This document shows, one piece after another, positions 34,383-41,152 of a DNA stretch of 41,152 bases (the stretch's first letter is position 1; each line of letters starts with the position of its first letter). The DNA comes from an uncultured Eubacteriales bacterium (GTDB taxonomy: Bacteria; Bacillota; Clostridia; Oscillospirales; Acutalibacteraceae). Below the pieces are notes generated by a model that saw only the letters and a program-made list of their open reading frames with translations, was not told where the DNA came from and searched no databases. The position numbers and the translations under genes are program-made. Where the stretch lies: assembly GCA_948968885.1 (NCBI GenBank), contig CAREUR010000008.1:1-41152 (forward strand). The letters are read 5' to 3'.

Positions 34383-35081
34383 ATGATAAAAAAAGAAGTT
34401 TTGACGCAGAAGGCCAGACTGCGCTTAAAGAAGCTAAAGGAGTTTAATTTGCCGGAATATTCGATATCAGAAGAATTAATGAACGCGATATCTCACGGAA
34501 TTGGCGCTGTGCTTTCGATTATCGCTATAATCTTGCTGATTTTAAATTCAAATTTCGAAATAAAATCTATAGTTTGCGTCACGATTTATTCGACGTCTCT
34601 TTTCGTTTTGTACATCATCTCGACGCTTTATCACTCACTTTTGCCGTGCAGAGCCAAGAAGGTCTTTAGAGTGCTGGACCATTGCTCGATTTTTCTGCTG
34701 ATCGCGGGCACGTATACGCCGATATGCCTCTTGGTGCTTGACAGCGCGGTCGGATGGATTTTATTTTTTATAGTGTGGATCGCGGCGGTTGTTGGAATCG
34801 TTTTTAATTCGATTGACATAAAGAAGTTTGCGAAGTTTTCTATGATCTGCTACATTGCGATGGGATGGGTAGTTGTGATTGCCTTCAAACCGCTGATTGA
34901 GAGCATTACGGCAGGGCAGCTTGCGCTTTTGGTCTGGGGCGGAGTCGCTTACACTGTCGGCGCGGCTTTGTATGTCATTGGCAAAAAGCAAAAATATGTG
35001 CACTCGGTGTGGCACCTGTTTGTTTTGCTGGGCAGCATACTGCACTTTTTTATGATTTTTAGCTGCATCAAAAACATCTAA
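34383..35081 (+). CDS. Hemolysin III (PAQR/YqfA) family membrane protein
   Basis: A 232-residue membrane protein with seven predicted helices. It has the family signatures ISEELMNAISHGIGAVLS near residue 30, LYHSL and LDHCSIFLLIAGTYTPI in the middle, and HSVWHLFVLLGSILHF close to the end. The His and Asp residues of these blocks form the zinc site shared with PAQR receptors. The historic hemolysin name does not imply toxicity; bacterial members affect membrane lipid balance. The ATG is preceded by a G-rich run at 34365-34370, with a rather long spacing. Confidence 0.9.
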   Translation: MIKKEVLTQKARLRLKKLKEFNLPEYSISEELMNAISHGIGAVLSIIAIILLILNSNFEIKSIVCVTIYSTSLFVLYIISTLYHSLLPCRAKKVFRVLDHCSIFLLIAGTYTPICLLVLDSAVGWILFFIVWIAAVVGIVFNSIDIKKFAKFSMICYIAMGWVVVIAFKPLIESITAGQLALLVWGGVAYTVGAALYVIGKKQKYVHSVWHLFVLLGSILHFFMIFSCIKNI

Positions 35082-35122
35082 AACGCCGCTAGACTCAAAT
35101 TTTATCTGCAAAAAGGTAATTT

Positions 35123-35992
35123 GTGCGTGATTTTGTTCATATTAATTTGGTAGACATGAATGCAAGGGAGGCAAAAGGGCCGGGGCCTGGCGCAAGGTTG
35201 CGGCCGCTTTGTTGTATGAACGAAAATACGCAGGTTAATGATGGCTATTCTTTAGGCGAAGCAGAGAATTTGAACAGTGCAGAACAAAAAAAGCGCTCAC
35301 GATACGAAGGAGCGCCGCTACTTTTGGCGGTTCAGCTGGCGGTGAGTATTATCTTTTTGACTGTGATGTTTGCTTTTAAATTTATTGGCGGCGAATATTT
35401 TAACTTGGTCCGCGGCTGGTATATGGAAAATATCAACAACTCAATAATTACCGCGGTGGACGGCGGCGAAAACGCGGATTCTTTTAACGTTAAGGTTCCG
35501 TTTATAAACTTGAAAAATAAAGAAAAGGTGATAGAGACTTTTGTCGTCAATGATGAAAACAACGTGGAGCCCGCAACGGTGGGGCTTTCTATTGGTATTT
35601 CTAACCCTATAGACCGGGGGATCATTACTTCTAAGTTTGGCAAGCGAGTTGACCCTATTTCGGGGGAGGAAAAGCTTCATGGCGGGCTGGACATTTGCTC
35701 AGAAGACGGCACTCCGATATACGCTATCATGCCAGGGACGGTTGAAAAGGCGTGGAATAGCGCGTCGTTTGGTAACGCGGTGATTATAGATCACGGCAAC
35801 GGCATAAGGACGCTGTATGCGCACTGCAAAGAGATAAAAGTTGGCGAGGGAGACCACATAAGGCGCAAGCAGAATATAGCTCTGATGGGCAACACGGGCA
35901 GATATTCCACAGGGGTGCACCTTCATTTTGAATTGATTATAAACGGCAAAAAGTACGATCCAGAGCCGTTTTTCGAGAATATATACGTTTGA
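35123..35992 (+). CDS. spoIVFA: M23 (LytM) family membrane protein, SpoIVFA-like
   Basis: A 289-residue protein with a transmembrane helix at about 64-88 and an extracytoplasmic LytM domain at about 155-282. All zinc ligands and catalytic residues of M23 peptidases are present: H186 and D190 in HGGLD, H234 in YAHC, and H266/H268 in HLH. It is one base upstream of an M50 intramembrane protease. That matches the spoIVFA-spoIVFB order of sporulators, in which SpoIVFA holds SpoIVFB inactive. Bacillus SpoIVFA has a degenerate LytM domain, so the intact site here is noteworthy. A GTG at 35123 is used because AAAAGG lies 6 bases upstream. Confidence 0.8.
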   Translation: MRDFVHINLVDMNAREAKGPGPGARLRPLCCMNENTQVNDGYSLGEAENLNSAEQKKRSRYEGAPLLLAVQLAVSIIFLTVMFAFKFIGGEYFNLVRGWYMENINNSIITAVDGGENADSFNVKVPFINLKNKEKVIETFVVNDENNVEPATVGLSIGISNPIDRGIITSKFGKRVDPISGEEKLHGGLDICSEDGTPIYAIMPGTVEKAWNSASFGNAVIIDHGNGIRTLYAHCKEIKVGEGDHIRRKQNIALMGNTGRYSTGVHLHFELIINGKKYDPEPFFENIYV

Positions 35993-35993
35993 T

Positions 35994-36608
35994 ATGCAGT
36001 TTGAGTTTTTAGGATGCACGTTTACCGTGAGCTTCCCGTTTTTAACGATAATCACCTTGCTTCTGCTGGTCGACAACAATGGAATGATAGTTTATGGCGT
36101 AGTGGCGGCGCTTATCCACGAGCTGGGGCATATATCTGCAATGATGATAAAGAAATGTCGGCCTCAAAAAATTAATTTTAGAGCGTTCGACATAAATATA
36201 ATCGACAAAAACAGGGCCAAGAGGCATTATAACGACGATGTGTTCATTTTGGCCGCAGGTCCGCTGGCAAATGTAATTTTTTGCGCGCTGCTCTGCTGCA
36301 TATTCAAGGCTACCGGACATAGCTGGCTGCTAAAGCCCATATACGAGAACCTTTTTATTGCGGCGTTCAACATTTTGCCCATAGAGTCGCTGGATGGAGG
36401 GCAAATTTTTTTTAATTTATTGAGCCGAAAATTAAGCATAAAAGCAGCCGAAAATTTTACGGTGCTAGCGTCGTTTATGGTGCTGCTGCCGGTGGCAGTT
36501 TTGGGGTTTTACATATTGATCGTTTCGAAATATAATTTTTCGCTGTTACTCTTGAGTTGCTATTTGATGGGAATTTTGCTTTTAAAGCACAGAGAATTTT
36601 ACTATTGA
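35994..36608 (+). CDS. spoIVFB: M50 site-2 protease, SpoIVFB-like
   Basis: A 204-residue intramembrane metalloprotease. The zinc motif HELGH is at 42-46 within a helix, and the third ligand is Asp134 in NILPIESLDGGQ. There are about five or six hydrophobic helices; the short loop GPLANVIF is typical of the SpoIVFB branch. Bacillus SpoIVFB cleaves pro-sigma-K in the mother cell during late sporulation. It lacks the C-terminal CBS domain present in the Bacillus protein. The ATG is one base after the M23 gene stop, implying coupled translation. Whether a pro-sigma-K substrate exists cannot be seen here. Confidence 0.82.
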   Translation: MQFEFLGCTFTVSFPFLTIITLLLLVDNNGMIVYGVVAALIHELGHISAMMIKKCRPQKINFRAFDINIIDKNRAKRHYNDDVFILAAGPLANVIFCALLCCIFKATGHSWLLKPIYENLFIAAFNILPIESLDGGQIFFNLLSRKLSIKAAENFTVLASFMVLLPVAVLGFYILIVSKYNFSLLLLSCYLMGILLLKHREFYY

Positions 36609-36677
36609 TGCGGTAAGTTGTCTAAACAGTGAAATAATTCCAGGAGTAATATTGTGGGAAAGTGCAAAAATATTATT

Positions 36678-36760
36678 AGTTAGCTTAATTTTAATATTTA
36701 AGCTGACTGAAATATAACAGTTTAAAACAATAAATTATGCGTTTGCTTGTTTTAAATTGT
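36678..36760. repeat. Two consecutive inverted repeats downstream of spoIVFB
   Basis: The first pairs 36678-36688 with 36698-36708 (11 positions, one wobble, 9-base loop). The second pairs 36717-36730 with 36747-36760 (14 positions, one wobble, 16-base loop). Neither is followed by a convincing T run on the plus strand. The 36609-36833 gap holds these plus the terminator listed next and no gene. Confidence 0.6.
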
Positions 36761-36791
36761 AAAAAGCTGCTCACCAAATAAAGTGAGCAGC
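36761..36791 (-). terminator. Rho-independent terminator of the C1 peptidase gene
   Basis: GCTGCTCAC (36766-36774) pairs perfectly with GTGAGCAGC (36783-36791) around an 8-base loop. On the minus strand the hairpin is followed by TTTTTAC, just after the peptidase stop codon at 36834. Confidence 0.85.
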
Positions 36792-36833
36792 AAAATTTAT
36801 ATTACAGATTTTTATGATTTAATGAGATAAAGG

Positions 36834-38036
36834 TTATGACTGCCGAGTTATGGCTTTAATTGAGAAGCCATAAATAGAATTGCAACTTGGCAAGAAAGTT
36901 ACGTCATAAAATTTATTTCCAATAAAAATGAAACTTTTGCCCGGTGTGTTAGGACCTAAAGTTAAATTTTTGTGCGGCTTCATACATCTAATGTAGGGAA
37001 TGGAGGAATCAGCTGTTTGCTCCATATGCGCGATTATAGCATATTTGCCTTTATTTAAATGAACTTTATTTTGAAGCGAGAACGTAAAGTACCCATCATA
37101 TGGGACGCATCCACTGTGTAAATGCTGCCAAGTTGATCTATCGCTGTTGGGGGATCCATTATCCAAGACAGGAGCAAGGTATAATGAGATTCGTGCATTA
37201 GTGGTTTTACTATTTATCATAATAGATTCTAGCTCTTCGTTGCCTTTAAAGTCAAACACGTTAGCAACAGAAAGATTTTGATCAAAATAATAGCCCGTGG
37301 CATTATATTCGTCGTGTTGATACCTTTTTAATTTATTGTCGAAGTCCCTTACGTCCGTTATGCACACAAATTCTATAAATTGGGTTGAATATGGTAACCA
37401 GAAGTAATAGTCGGGCTTTCTTAAACTATCTTTTGCAAGCCAATTTTGTTTTGAATCATCCCAGCCAACAATTGACACAGCATGATTAATTATGTCGCTT
37501 ACAAAAAATGTGGCAGCAACAGCACCATATTCTGCAACAGCCTCTTTAACGGAATCAACATCTTTATCTAAAAATTTGTAACCGTAAACGGAAACTGCTG
37601 GTTTTACTTTTAACAAATTTGGACTAAATTTAAGTTTATCAGGGTCATATCGATCGTAGTCACACTCGAGAACAGGACCATAACCAGAAACGGTGTATGC
37701 AAGTATAGGAAGAAGATTTCCATCTTTATCAAGTGTATGCCAACCTTCATCAGAGGGATCGTGGCTACAGTAGCATAATGCATGTTGCTCCGAAAAATAG
37801 TTATTTTTTTTTAATAAGCCTTTTTTATCAGATGAAGTTTCTGCAGCTGCGGTAATAGCGAAAAAACCGCAGGGACCGCTTCTCTTTTGATCTTTATTTT
37901 TCGATTTTGGAGAAGAATACTGAGCGGGCAAATTTTTGATGGCTATAGCAGTTACATTTGCGCACAAAGACACGCAGGCAACAAGAAACAAAGCCAAAAG
38001 TTTTTTAGCTAAAATACCTTTTTTCAAGTTTTTCAT
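36834..38036 (-). CDS. Secreted papain-family (C1) peptidase with lectin-like domain
   Basis: A 400-residue exported protein. A signal peptide covers about residues 10-32. A compact C1A domain (about 36-235) follows with almost no propeptide. The oxyanion Gln50 and catalytic Cys56 lie in DQKRSGPCGFFAIT, and His185 in NHAVSIVGWDDS. The position of the catalytic Asn in WLVKNSWG-type motifs reads WLAKDSL, with D203 instead. The C-terminal half (about 247-395) resembles the lectin-like domain attached to bacterial and archaeal C1 peptidases. The gene is more AT-rich than its neighbours. An AAAAGGA site touches the ATG, so a TTG nine bases on may be the real start. Target unknown. Confidence 0.82.
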   Translation of the reverse strand: MKNLKKGILAKKLLALFLVACVSLCANVTAIAIKNLPAQYSSPKSKNKDQKRSGPCGFFAITAAAETSSDKKGLLKKNNYFSEQHALCYCSHDPSDEGWHTLDKDGNLLPILAYTVSGYGPVLECDYDRYDPDKLKFSPNLLKVKPAVSVYGYKFLDKDVDSVKEAVAEYGAVAATFFVSDIINHAVSIVGWDDSKQNWLAKDSLRKPDYYFWLPYSTQFIEFVCITDVRDFDNKLKRYQHDEYNATGYYFDQNLSVANVFDFKGNEELESIMINSKTTNARISLYLAPVLDNGSPNSDRSTWQHLHSGCVPYDGYFTFSLQNKVHLNKGKYAIIAHMEQTADSSIPYIRCMKPHKNLTLGPNTPGKSFIFIGNKFYDVTFLPSCNSIYGFSIKAITRQS

Positions 38037-38064
38037 TCCTTTTCTTTTTGTTTGATATATATAT

Positions 38065-38073
38065 ATTATACCA
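38065..38073 (-). promoter_or_regulatory. Extended -10 promoter of the C1 peptidase gene
   Basis: On the minus strand TGGTATAAT is an extended -10 element about 30 bases upstream of the start codon. No recognisable -35 box is found at the proper distance. An alternating AT tract (38054-38070) lies within it. Confidence 0.5.
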
Positions 38074-38144
38074 CAAAAAAATTAGCCATAGTTTCTATAA
38101 AAGAAAAATACAAAAAATTTTTAAAATATTTGTGAAAAATCACC

Positions 38145-38173
38145 TTGACTTTTTTGGAGAGGTCTGGTATAAT
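38145..38173 (+). promoter_or_regulatory. Promoter of the infC-rpmI-rplT operon
   Basis: TTGACT (38145-38150) and TATAAT (38168-38173) are 17 bases apart. The start codon of infC is more than 210 bases downstream, so the mRNA has a long leader. Confidence 0.85.
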
Positions 38174-38179
38174 CTTATG

Positions 38180-38385
38180 TAAATAAAGTAGAGTAGTTTT
38201 ACTTTCACCTATTTGGCAGGGCTGTGGGCATTGCTATGCGGCGGCAGGCGGCACTTGCATAGGTCAATATTATTTGTGGTTATTTGGTTTAATATTGATT
38301 TATACGCACGGGTGGGAGTTTTCTGCCTGTGCTTTGTGCTTTATGTTTATTTTTTATCGTTACTTTGTGTGGAGGTGCATTTGAC
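38180..38385 (+). promoter_or_regulatory. Structured infC operon leader, candidate ribosomal-protein autoregulation element
   Basis: About 200 untranslated bases hold four possible hairpins. 38185-38190 pairs with 38200-38205, 38207-38212 with 38259-38264, and 38264-38272 with 38290-38298 (9 pairs, perfect). 38306-38312 pairs with 38326-38332 and is followed by a T-rich tract to about 38358. The layout is like the L20 leader of other Firmicutes, in which L20 or its absence controls premature termination. I did not match the conserved L20-binding nucleotides, so the class is inferred from position. Confidence 0.55.
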
Positions 38386-38904
38386 ATTAGCAGTAAGGGA
38401 CTTCAAATTAACGAAGAGATTCGTGATAAAGAACTAAGACTTATCGATTCGGACGGGAGTCAGCTGGGGGTTGTCTCTCTTAGCCAGGCTTTGAATCTTG
38501 CTTCGGAGAAAAACCTCGACTTGGTTAAGATTGCTCCGCAGGCGAAACCCGTTGTTTGCAAGATTATGGATTACGGTAAGTATCGGTTTGAGCAGGCTAA
38601 ACGCGAAAAAGAATCCAAGAAAAATCAGCGAATTATGACTTTGAAGGAGATTCGGCTTTCTTTAAATATTGATACTCACGACTTTAACACTAAACTTAAA
38701 CACGCTTCTAAATTTATTAGCGGCGGCAATAAGGTTAAGGTGTCTATCCGATTTAGAGGGCGCGAAATGGGTCACCCGGAGCTGGGGATTGACATTATGA
38801 ACAGGTTTGCGCAAGAATGTTCTGAGTTTGCAAACGTGGAAAAACCGGCAAAACTTGATGGTCGTAACATGTTAATGTTCCTTGCACCTAAACCTAGCAA
38901 GTAA
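38386..38904 (+). CDS. infC: Translation initiation factor IF-3, AUU start codon
   Basis: IF-3 keeps ribosomal subunits apart and checks the start codon. The protein is 172 residues when started at the ATT at 38386-38388, 10 bases after GGAGG (38371-38375). No ATG, GTG or TTG suits: the TTG at 38381 is out of frame and the frame upstream runs through the leader. The N-terminal domain has LQINEEIRDKELRLID, and the linker and C-terminal domain have DYGKYRFEQAKREKE and VKVSIRFRGREMGHPELG. The AUU start is known for autoregulation in other bacteria. Genes for L35 and L20 follow. Confidence 0.95.
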   Translation: MSSKGLQINEEIRDKELRLIDSDGSQLGVVSLSQALNLASEKNLDLVKIAPQAKPVVCKIMDYGKYRFEQAKREKESKKNQRIMTLKEIRLSLNIDTHDFNTKLKHASKFISGGNKVKVSIRFRGREMGHPELGIDIMNRFAQECSEFANVEKPAKLDGRNMLMFLAPKPSK

Positions 38905-38932
38905 CATCAAATTTTTAAGGAGGAACTTGAAT

Positions 38933-39130
38933 ATGCCTAAGTTGAAAACACATAGTGGAGCTAAAAAACGTTTTAAATTATCTAAAACTGGCAAAGTTAT
39001 TAGGGCTCATGCGAACAAATCTCATATTTTAAACAAAAAGTCGACTAAACGTAAGAGAGGATTGCGAAAGACTACTGTTGCGGATAAGACTAATGTTGTT
39101 GCAATAAAAAAGTTGATTCCTTATAAATAA
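38933..39130 (+). CDS. rpmI: 50S ribosomal protein L35
   Basis: A 65-residue basic ribosomal protein starting MPKLKTHSGAKKRFKLSKTG, with the HILNKKSTKRKRGLRK core. The ATG at 38933 has AAGGAGG at 38917-38923. It lies between infC and rplT in the conserved operon order. Confidence 0.97.
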   Translation: MPKLKTHSGAKKRFKLSKTGKVIRAHANKSHILNKKSTKRKRGLRKTTVADKTNVVAIKKLIPYK

Positions 39131-39172
39131 ATTTATTTTTTAGATTCATTATTATAACGGAGGTAATATAAA

Positions 39173-39526
39173 ATGGCTCGTGTAAAGGGTGCCTTGGCTA
39201 CTCGCAAGAGGAGAAAAAAGGTTTTAAAACTAGCTAAAGGATATTGGGGCGCTAAAAGTAAGCACTTTAAAATGGCCAAAGAAGCTGTTATGAAGTCTGG
39301 GAATTACGCATATATTGGCCGCCGGCAGAAGAAACGCGACTTTCGTCGCTTGTGGATTACGCGTATAAATGCGGCTTGCAGAATGAACGGAATGACTTAT
39401 TCTGCCTTTGTTAATGGCCTTAAGAAGGCTGGCATTAATTTGAATAGAAAGATGTTATCTGAAATTGCAATTGCTGATGAGAACTCTTTTAAAGAGCTTG
39501 TGAATCAGGCAAAGGCTGCACTTTAA
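39173..39526 (+). CDS. rplT: 50S ribosomal protein L20
   Basis: A 117-residue basic protein that binds 23S rRNA early in large-subunit assembly and usually represses this operon. It starts MARVKGALATRKRRKKVLKL and contains YIGRRQKKRDFRRLWITRIN. GGAGG precedes the ATG. It is the last gene before the operon terminator. Confidence 0.97.
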   Translation: MARVKGALATRKRRKKVLKLAKGYWGAKSKHFKMAKEAVMKSGNYAYIGRRQKKRDFRRLWITRINAACRMNGMTYSAFVNGLKKAGINLNRKMLSEIAIADENSFKELVNQAKAAL

Positions 39527-39540
39527 TATATGCTTTTTGG

Positions 39541-39580
39541 ATGCGCTCTGGGGGGAGACCTCTTTTGAGCGCATATTTTT
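39541..39580 (+). terminator. Rho-independent terminator of the infC operon
   Basis: ATGCGCTC (39541-39548) pairs with GAGCGCAT (39567-39574), with a G-rich loop that can extend the stem by wobble pairs. It is followed by ATTTTTG. It stands 14 bases after the rplT stop. Confidence 0.88.
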
Positions 39581-39643
39581 GTATGTTTGATTGTTGGGCT
39601 TATTTGTGCGCGCGAGGGTACGACGGGAACTGCGAGTGAGGCG

Positions 39644-40459
39644 GTGAAGAAGTTTTTGAGTTTTGATATTGTTAGCAGGGAAAACGCTAAAATTAAATAT
39701 GTAAAAAAGCTTGTGACTAATGATAATTTTCGCAAGAGGGAGCGGTGCTTTGCTGCAGAGGGGCTTCGGTTATGTTATGATGCCTTTTTGAGTGGCGTTT
39801 TGATAGATGAAATTTATTACACTGACGAAGCGGCTAAGAAATTCTCGGGAAAAATCGGTGAGCTTGTTGATCATGCTGGACGGGCTTATTGCGTTCCTGC
39901 TGATATTTTAAGGGAGATTTCGGATACCAAAACTCCGCAAGGCGTGGTGTGCGTGTGCGAAAAACTTGACAAACCGTTTAGCTTGAATACAATAAGTAGT
40001 GTGAATAAAATTATTGTCCTTGAGGATATTCAGGACCCGCGGAATTTGGGAACTATTTTGCGAACGGCCGAGGCTTTGGGATTGGGATTTGTTGTGATGT
40101 CTAAGGGTTGCTGTGATGTTTATAATCCTAAAGTTTTGCGAGGTAGCATGGGGGCGGCTTTTCGGGTTAAGACGTTTTTTGCTGGCGAAATTTGCGATGC
40201 GATAGAAAGTCTGAGAGAGTGCGGCTTTAAGGTCTTGGCGGCAGTGCCGGAAGAATCTGCAAGTTTGATTACGGACGTAAATTTAAGCGGGCGGACTGCT
40301 ATTGCGATTGGGAACGAAGGCAACGGGCTTACTTGCGGGGTTGTGGACGTTTGCGACCAAAAGGTTACCATCCCGATGCGCGGTAGGGCGGAGTCTTTGA
40401 ACGCCGCGATGGCTGCGGGGATCTTGATGTGGGAAATGATGCGTGAAGTGAGGGGGTAG
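39644..40459 (+). CDS. TrmH/SpoU family RNA 2'-O-methyltransferase
   Basis: A SAM-dependent rRNA or tRNA ribose methyltransferase of about 271 residues. It has an N-terminal substrate-binding domain (SRENAKIKYVKKLVT, FAAEGLRL) and the SPOUT knot motifs IVLEDIQDPRNLGTILRTAE, AIAIGNEGNGL and IPMRGRAESLNAAMAAGIL. The frame is open from a TTG at 39587, right behind the operon terminator. A GTG at 39644 or TTG at 39656 gives a start nearer to the family norm; the ribosome site is weak for all three. Closest to YsgA/RlmB-like enzymes; exact target site unknown. Confidence 0.88.
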   Translation: MKKFLSFDIVSRENAKIKYVKKLVTNDNFRKRERCFAAEGLRLCYDAFLSGVLIDEIYYTDEAAKKFSGKIGELVDHAGRAYCVPADILREISDTKTPQGVVCVCEKLDKPFSLNTISSVNKIIVLEDIQDPRNLGTILRTAEALGLGFVVMSKGCCDVYNPKVLRGSMGAAFRVKTFFAGEICDAIESLRECGFKVLAAVPEESASLITDVNLSGRTAIAIGNEGNGLTCGVVDVCDQKVTIPMRGRAESLNAAMAAGILMWEMMREVRG

Positions 40460-40468
40460 GATTTGGCT

Positions 40469-41152
40469 ATGGGCCTTAAGTTTAACGAAGCTTATTGGAT
40501 TGCGATTGTGGATGCTTTGGGGTTTGGGAACAGCCGGATTAATAACATTTTAGAGCATTACACGGACGCTAAGAGCTTTTTTGACGCTGGCCTTGGCAGT
40601 TGGAGGCTTTGTGGCTTTTTGAGCGCCAAGAATATTGAAAAGCTGCGGGCTATGAGTTTGAACAAGGCTTATAAGGTGATTGAAAAGTGCGAGAATTTAG
40701 GCTATGGAATTGTTACGATCGAGAATCCGCAGTACCCTGACAAACTTAAGAATATCGGGAATCCGCCAGGTGTGCTCTATGTTAAGGGGCGGCTGCCCAG
40801 TTTTGACGACAGTTTGTGCATATCCATTGTTGGCACGCGGAGTTCTTCGGCTTATGGCAATAAAATTTCGTTCGAGATGGGCTATAAACTGGCGAAGGCT
40901 GGGGCTATTGTTATAAGCGGAGGAGCTATTGGGATCGATTGTCTGGCGCAGAAGGGCGCTCTGCAGGCGCGCGGCAAGGCTATTGCGGTTTTGGGATGCG
41001 GCATTAACTTTAATTATTTGATGGCGAACAAGAACTTACGGGACGCCATTGCACAGAGTGGTGCGCTTGTTTCGGAGTACCCGCCGGATTATCGATGCTT
41101 TTCTTGGACGTTTCCTATGAGAAACCGCGTGATATCTGGAATGTCAGACGGC
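40469..41152 (+). CDS. dprA: DNA-processing protein DprA, partial (C-terminus off window)
   Basis: DprA loads RecA on incoming single-stranded DNA in natural transformation and is also kept in many non-competent bacteria. The 228 codons in view stay open to the window end. They contain the N-terminal helix-turn region and NPQYPDKLKNIGNPPGVLYV. The Rossmann-like core has ISIVGTRSSSAYG, ISGGAIGIDCLAQKGAL and VLGCGINFNY, ending at FPMRNRVISGMSDG. The ATG at 40469 has TAGG and a G-rich run upstream; a TTG at 40463 is possible. It is 9 bases after the methyltransferase gene, so probably in one operon. Confidence 0.93.
   Translation, partial: MGLKFNEAYWIAIVDALGFGNSRINNILEHYTDAKSFFDAGLGSWRLCGFLSAKNIEKLRAMSLNKAYKVIEKCENLGYGIVTIENPQYPDKLKNIGNPPGVLYVKGRLPSFDDSLCISIVGTRSSSAYGNKISFEMGYKLAKAGAIVISGGAIGIDCLAQKGALQARGKAIAVLGCGINFNYLMANKNLRDAIAQSGALVSEYPPDYRCFSWTFPMRNRVISGMSDG

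Noticed and set aside
1..41152. CRISPR arrays, tRNA or rRNA genes, insertion sequences, prophage genes
   Set aside because: Looked for repeats with regular spacers, cloverleaf-like segments and transposase or phage proteins on both strands; none was found.

Overview
The window looks like chromosome of a low-to-moderate GC, endospore-forming Firmicute of class Clostridia. Oscillospirales-like is a reasonable guess from the conserved gene order, but I cannot prove it from the sequence alone. The evidence is the remA-gmk-rpoZ-priA-def-fmt-...-rlmN-prpC-prkC block, the infC-rpmI-rplT operon, SpoIID and a SpoIVFA/SpoIVFB-like pair, strong Shine-Dalgarno sequences and frequent TTG/GTG starts. Almost all of it is housekeeping. 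The exception is a full-length ATP/ADP translocase (NTT/Tlc family, 25873-27387). That family is otherwise the signature of bacteria living inside eukaryotic cells and of plastids. Beside it lies a divergent complete potABCD polyamine importer, and further on a secreted papain-like protease. Together they suggest a host-cell-associated or intracellular clostridium that still carries sporulation genes (inference).

Layout. 1-5144: partial gap (minus), a membrane protein of unknown function, spoIID (plus), two TrkA/Ktr-type K+ channel gating proteins and prmC. 5178-9454 (minus): sensor kinase, response regulator, a secreted FG-GAP lipoprotein and trmB, all closely spaced as one probable operon. 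9640-19360 (plus): promoter, then remA, gmk, rpoZ, priA, def, fmt, a YugP-type membrane metallopeptidase, rlmN, prpC and prkC. coaBC, rsmB and rsgA, often found in this cluster, are not there. 19390-21317 (minus): two half-size TauE/SafE proteins and a cohesin/cadherin-like surface protein. 21408-25459 (minus): potD, potC, potB and potA. 25460-25872: a 413-base divergent regulatory region with two good promoters and a structured leader for the translocase gene. 27483-29534 (minus): galE and a RING/zinc-ribbon membrane protein. 29665-36608 (plus): prfB, a Na/Pi-type transporter, a LURP-one-related protein, typA, a hemolysin III family protein, and the M23/M50 pair resembling spoIVFA-spoIVFB. 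36609-38385: an AT-rich interval with several hairpins surrounding the minus-strand C1 peptidase. 38145-41152 (plus): the infC operon with a long structured leader and an AUU start codon, its terminator, a SpoU-type rRNA methyltransferase and the start of dprA.

How the parts fit. The plus-strand blocks supply translation (def, fmt, infC, L35, L20, prfB, typA, rlmN), replication restart (priA), nucleotide metabolism (gmk) and Ser/Thr phosphosignalling (prpC/prkC). SpoIID (septal peptidoglycan removal) and SpoIVFA/FB (pro-sigma-K processing) argue that sporulation is, or recently was, functional. The translocase and PotABCD would import host ATP and polyamines. No tRNA, rRNA, CRISPR array, insertion sequence or prophage gene was seen.
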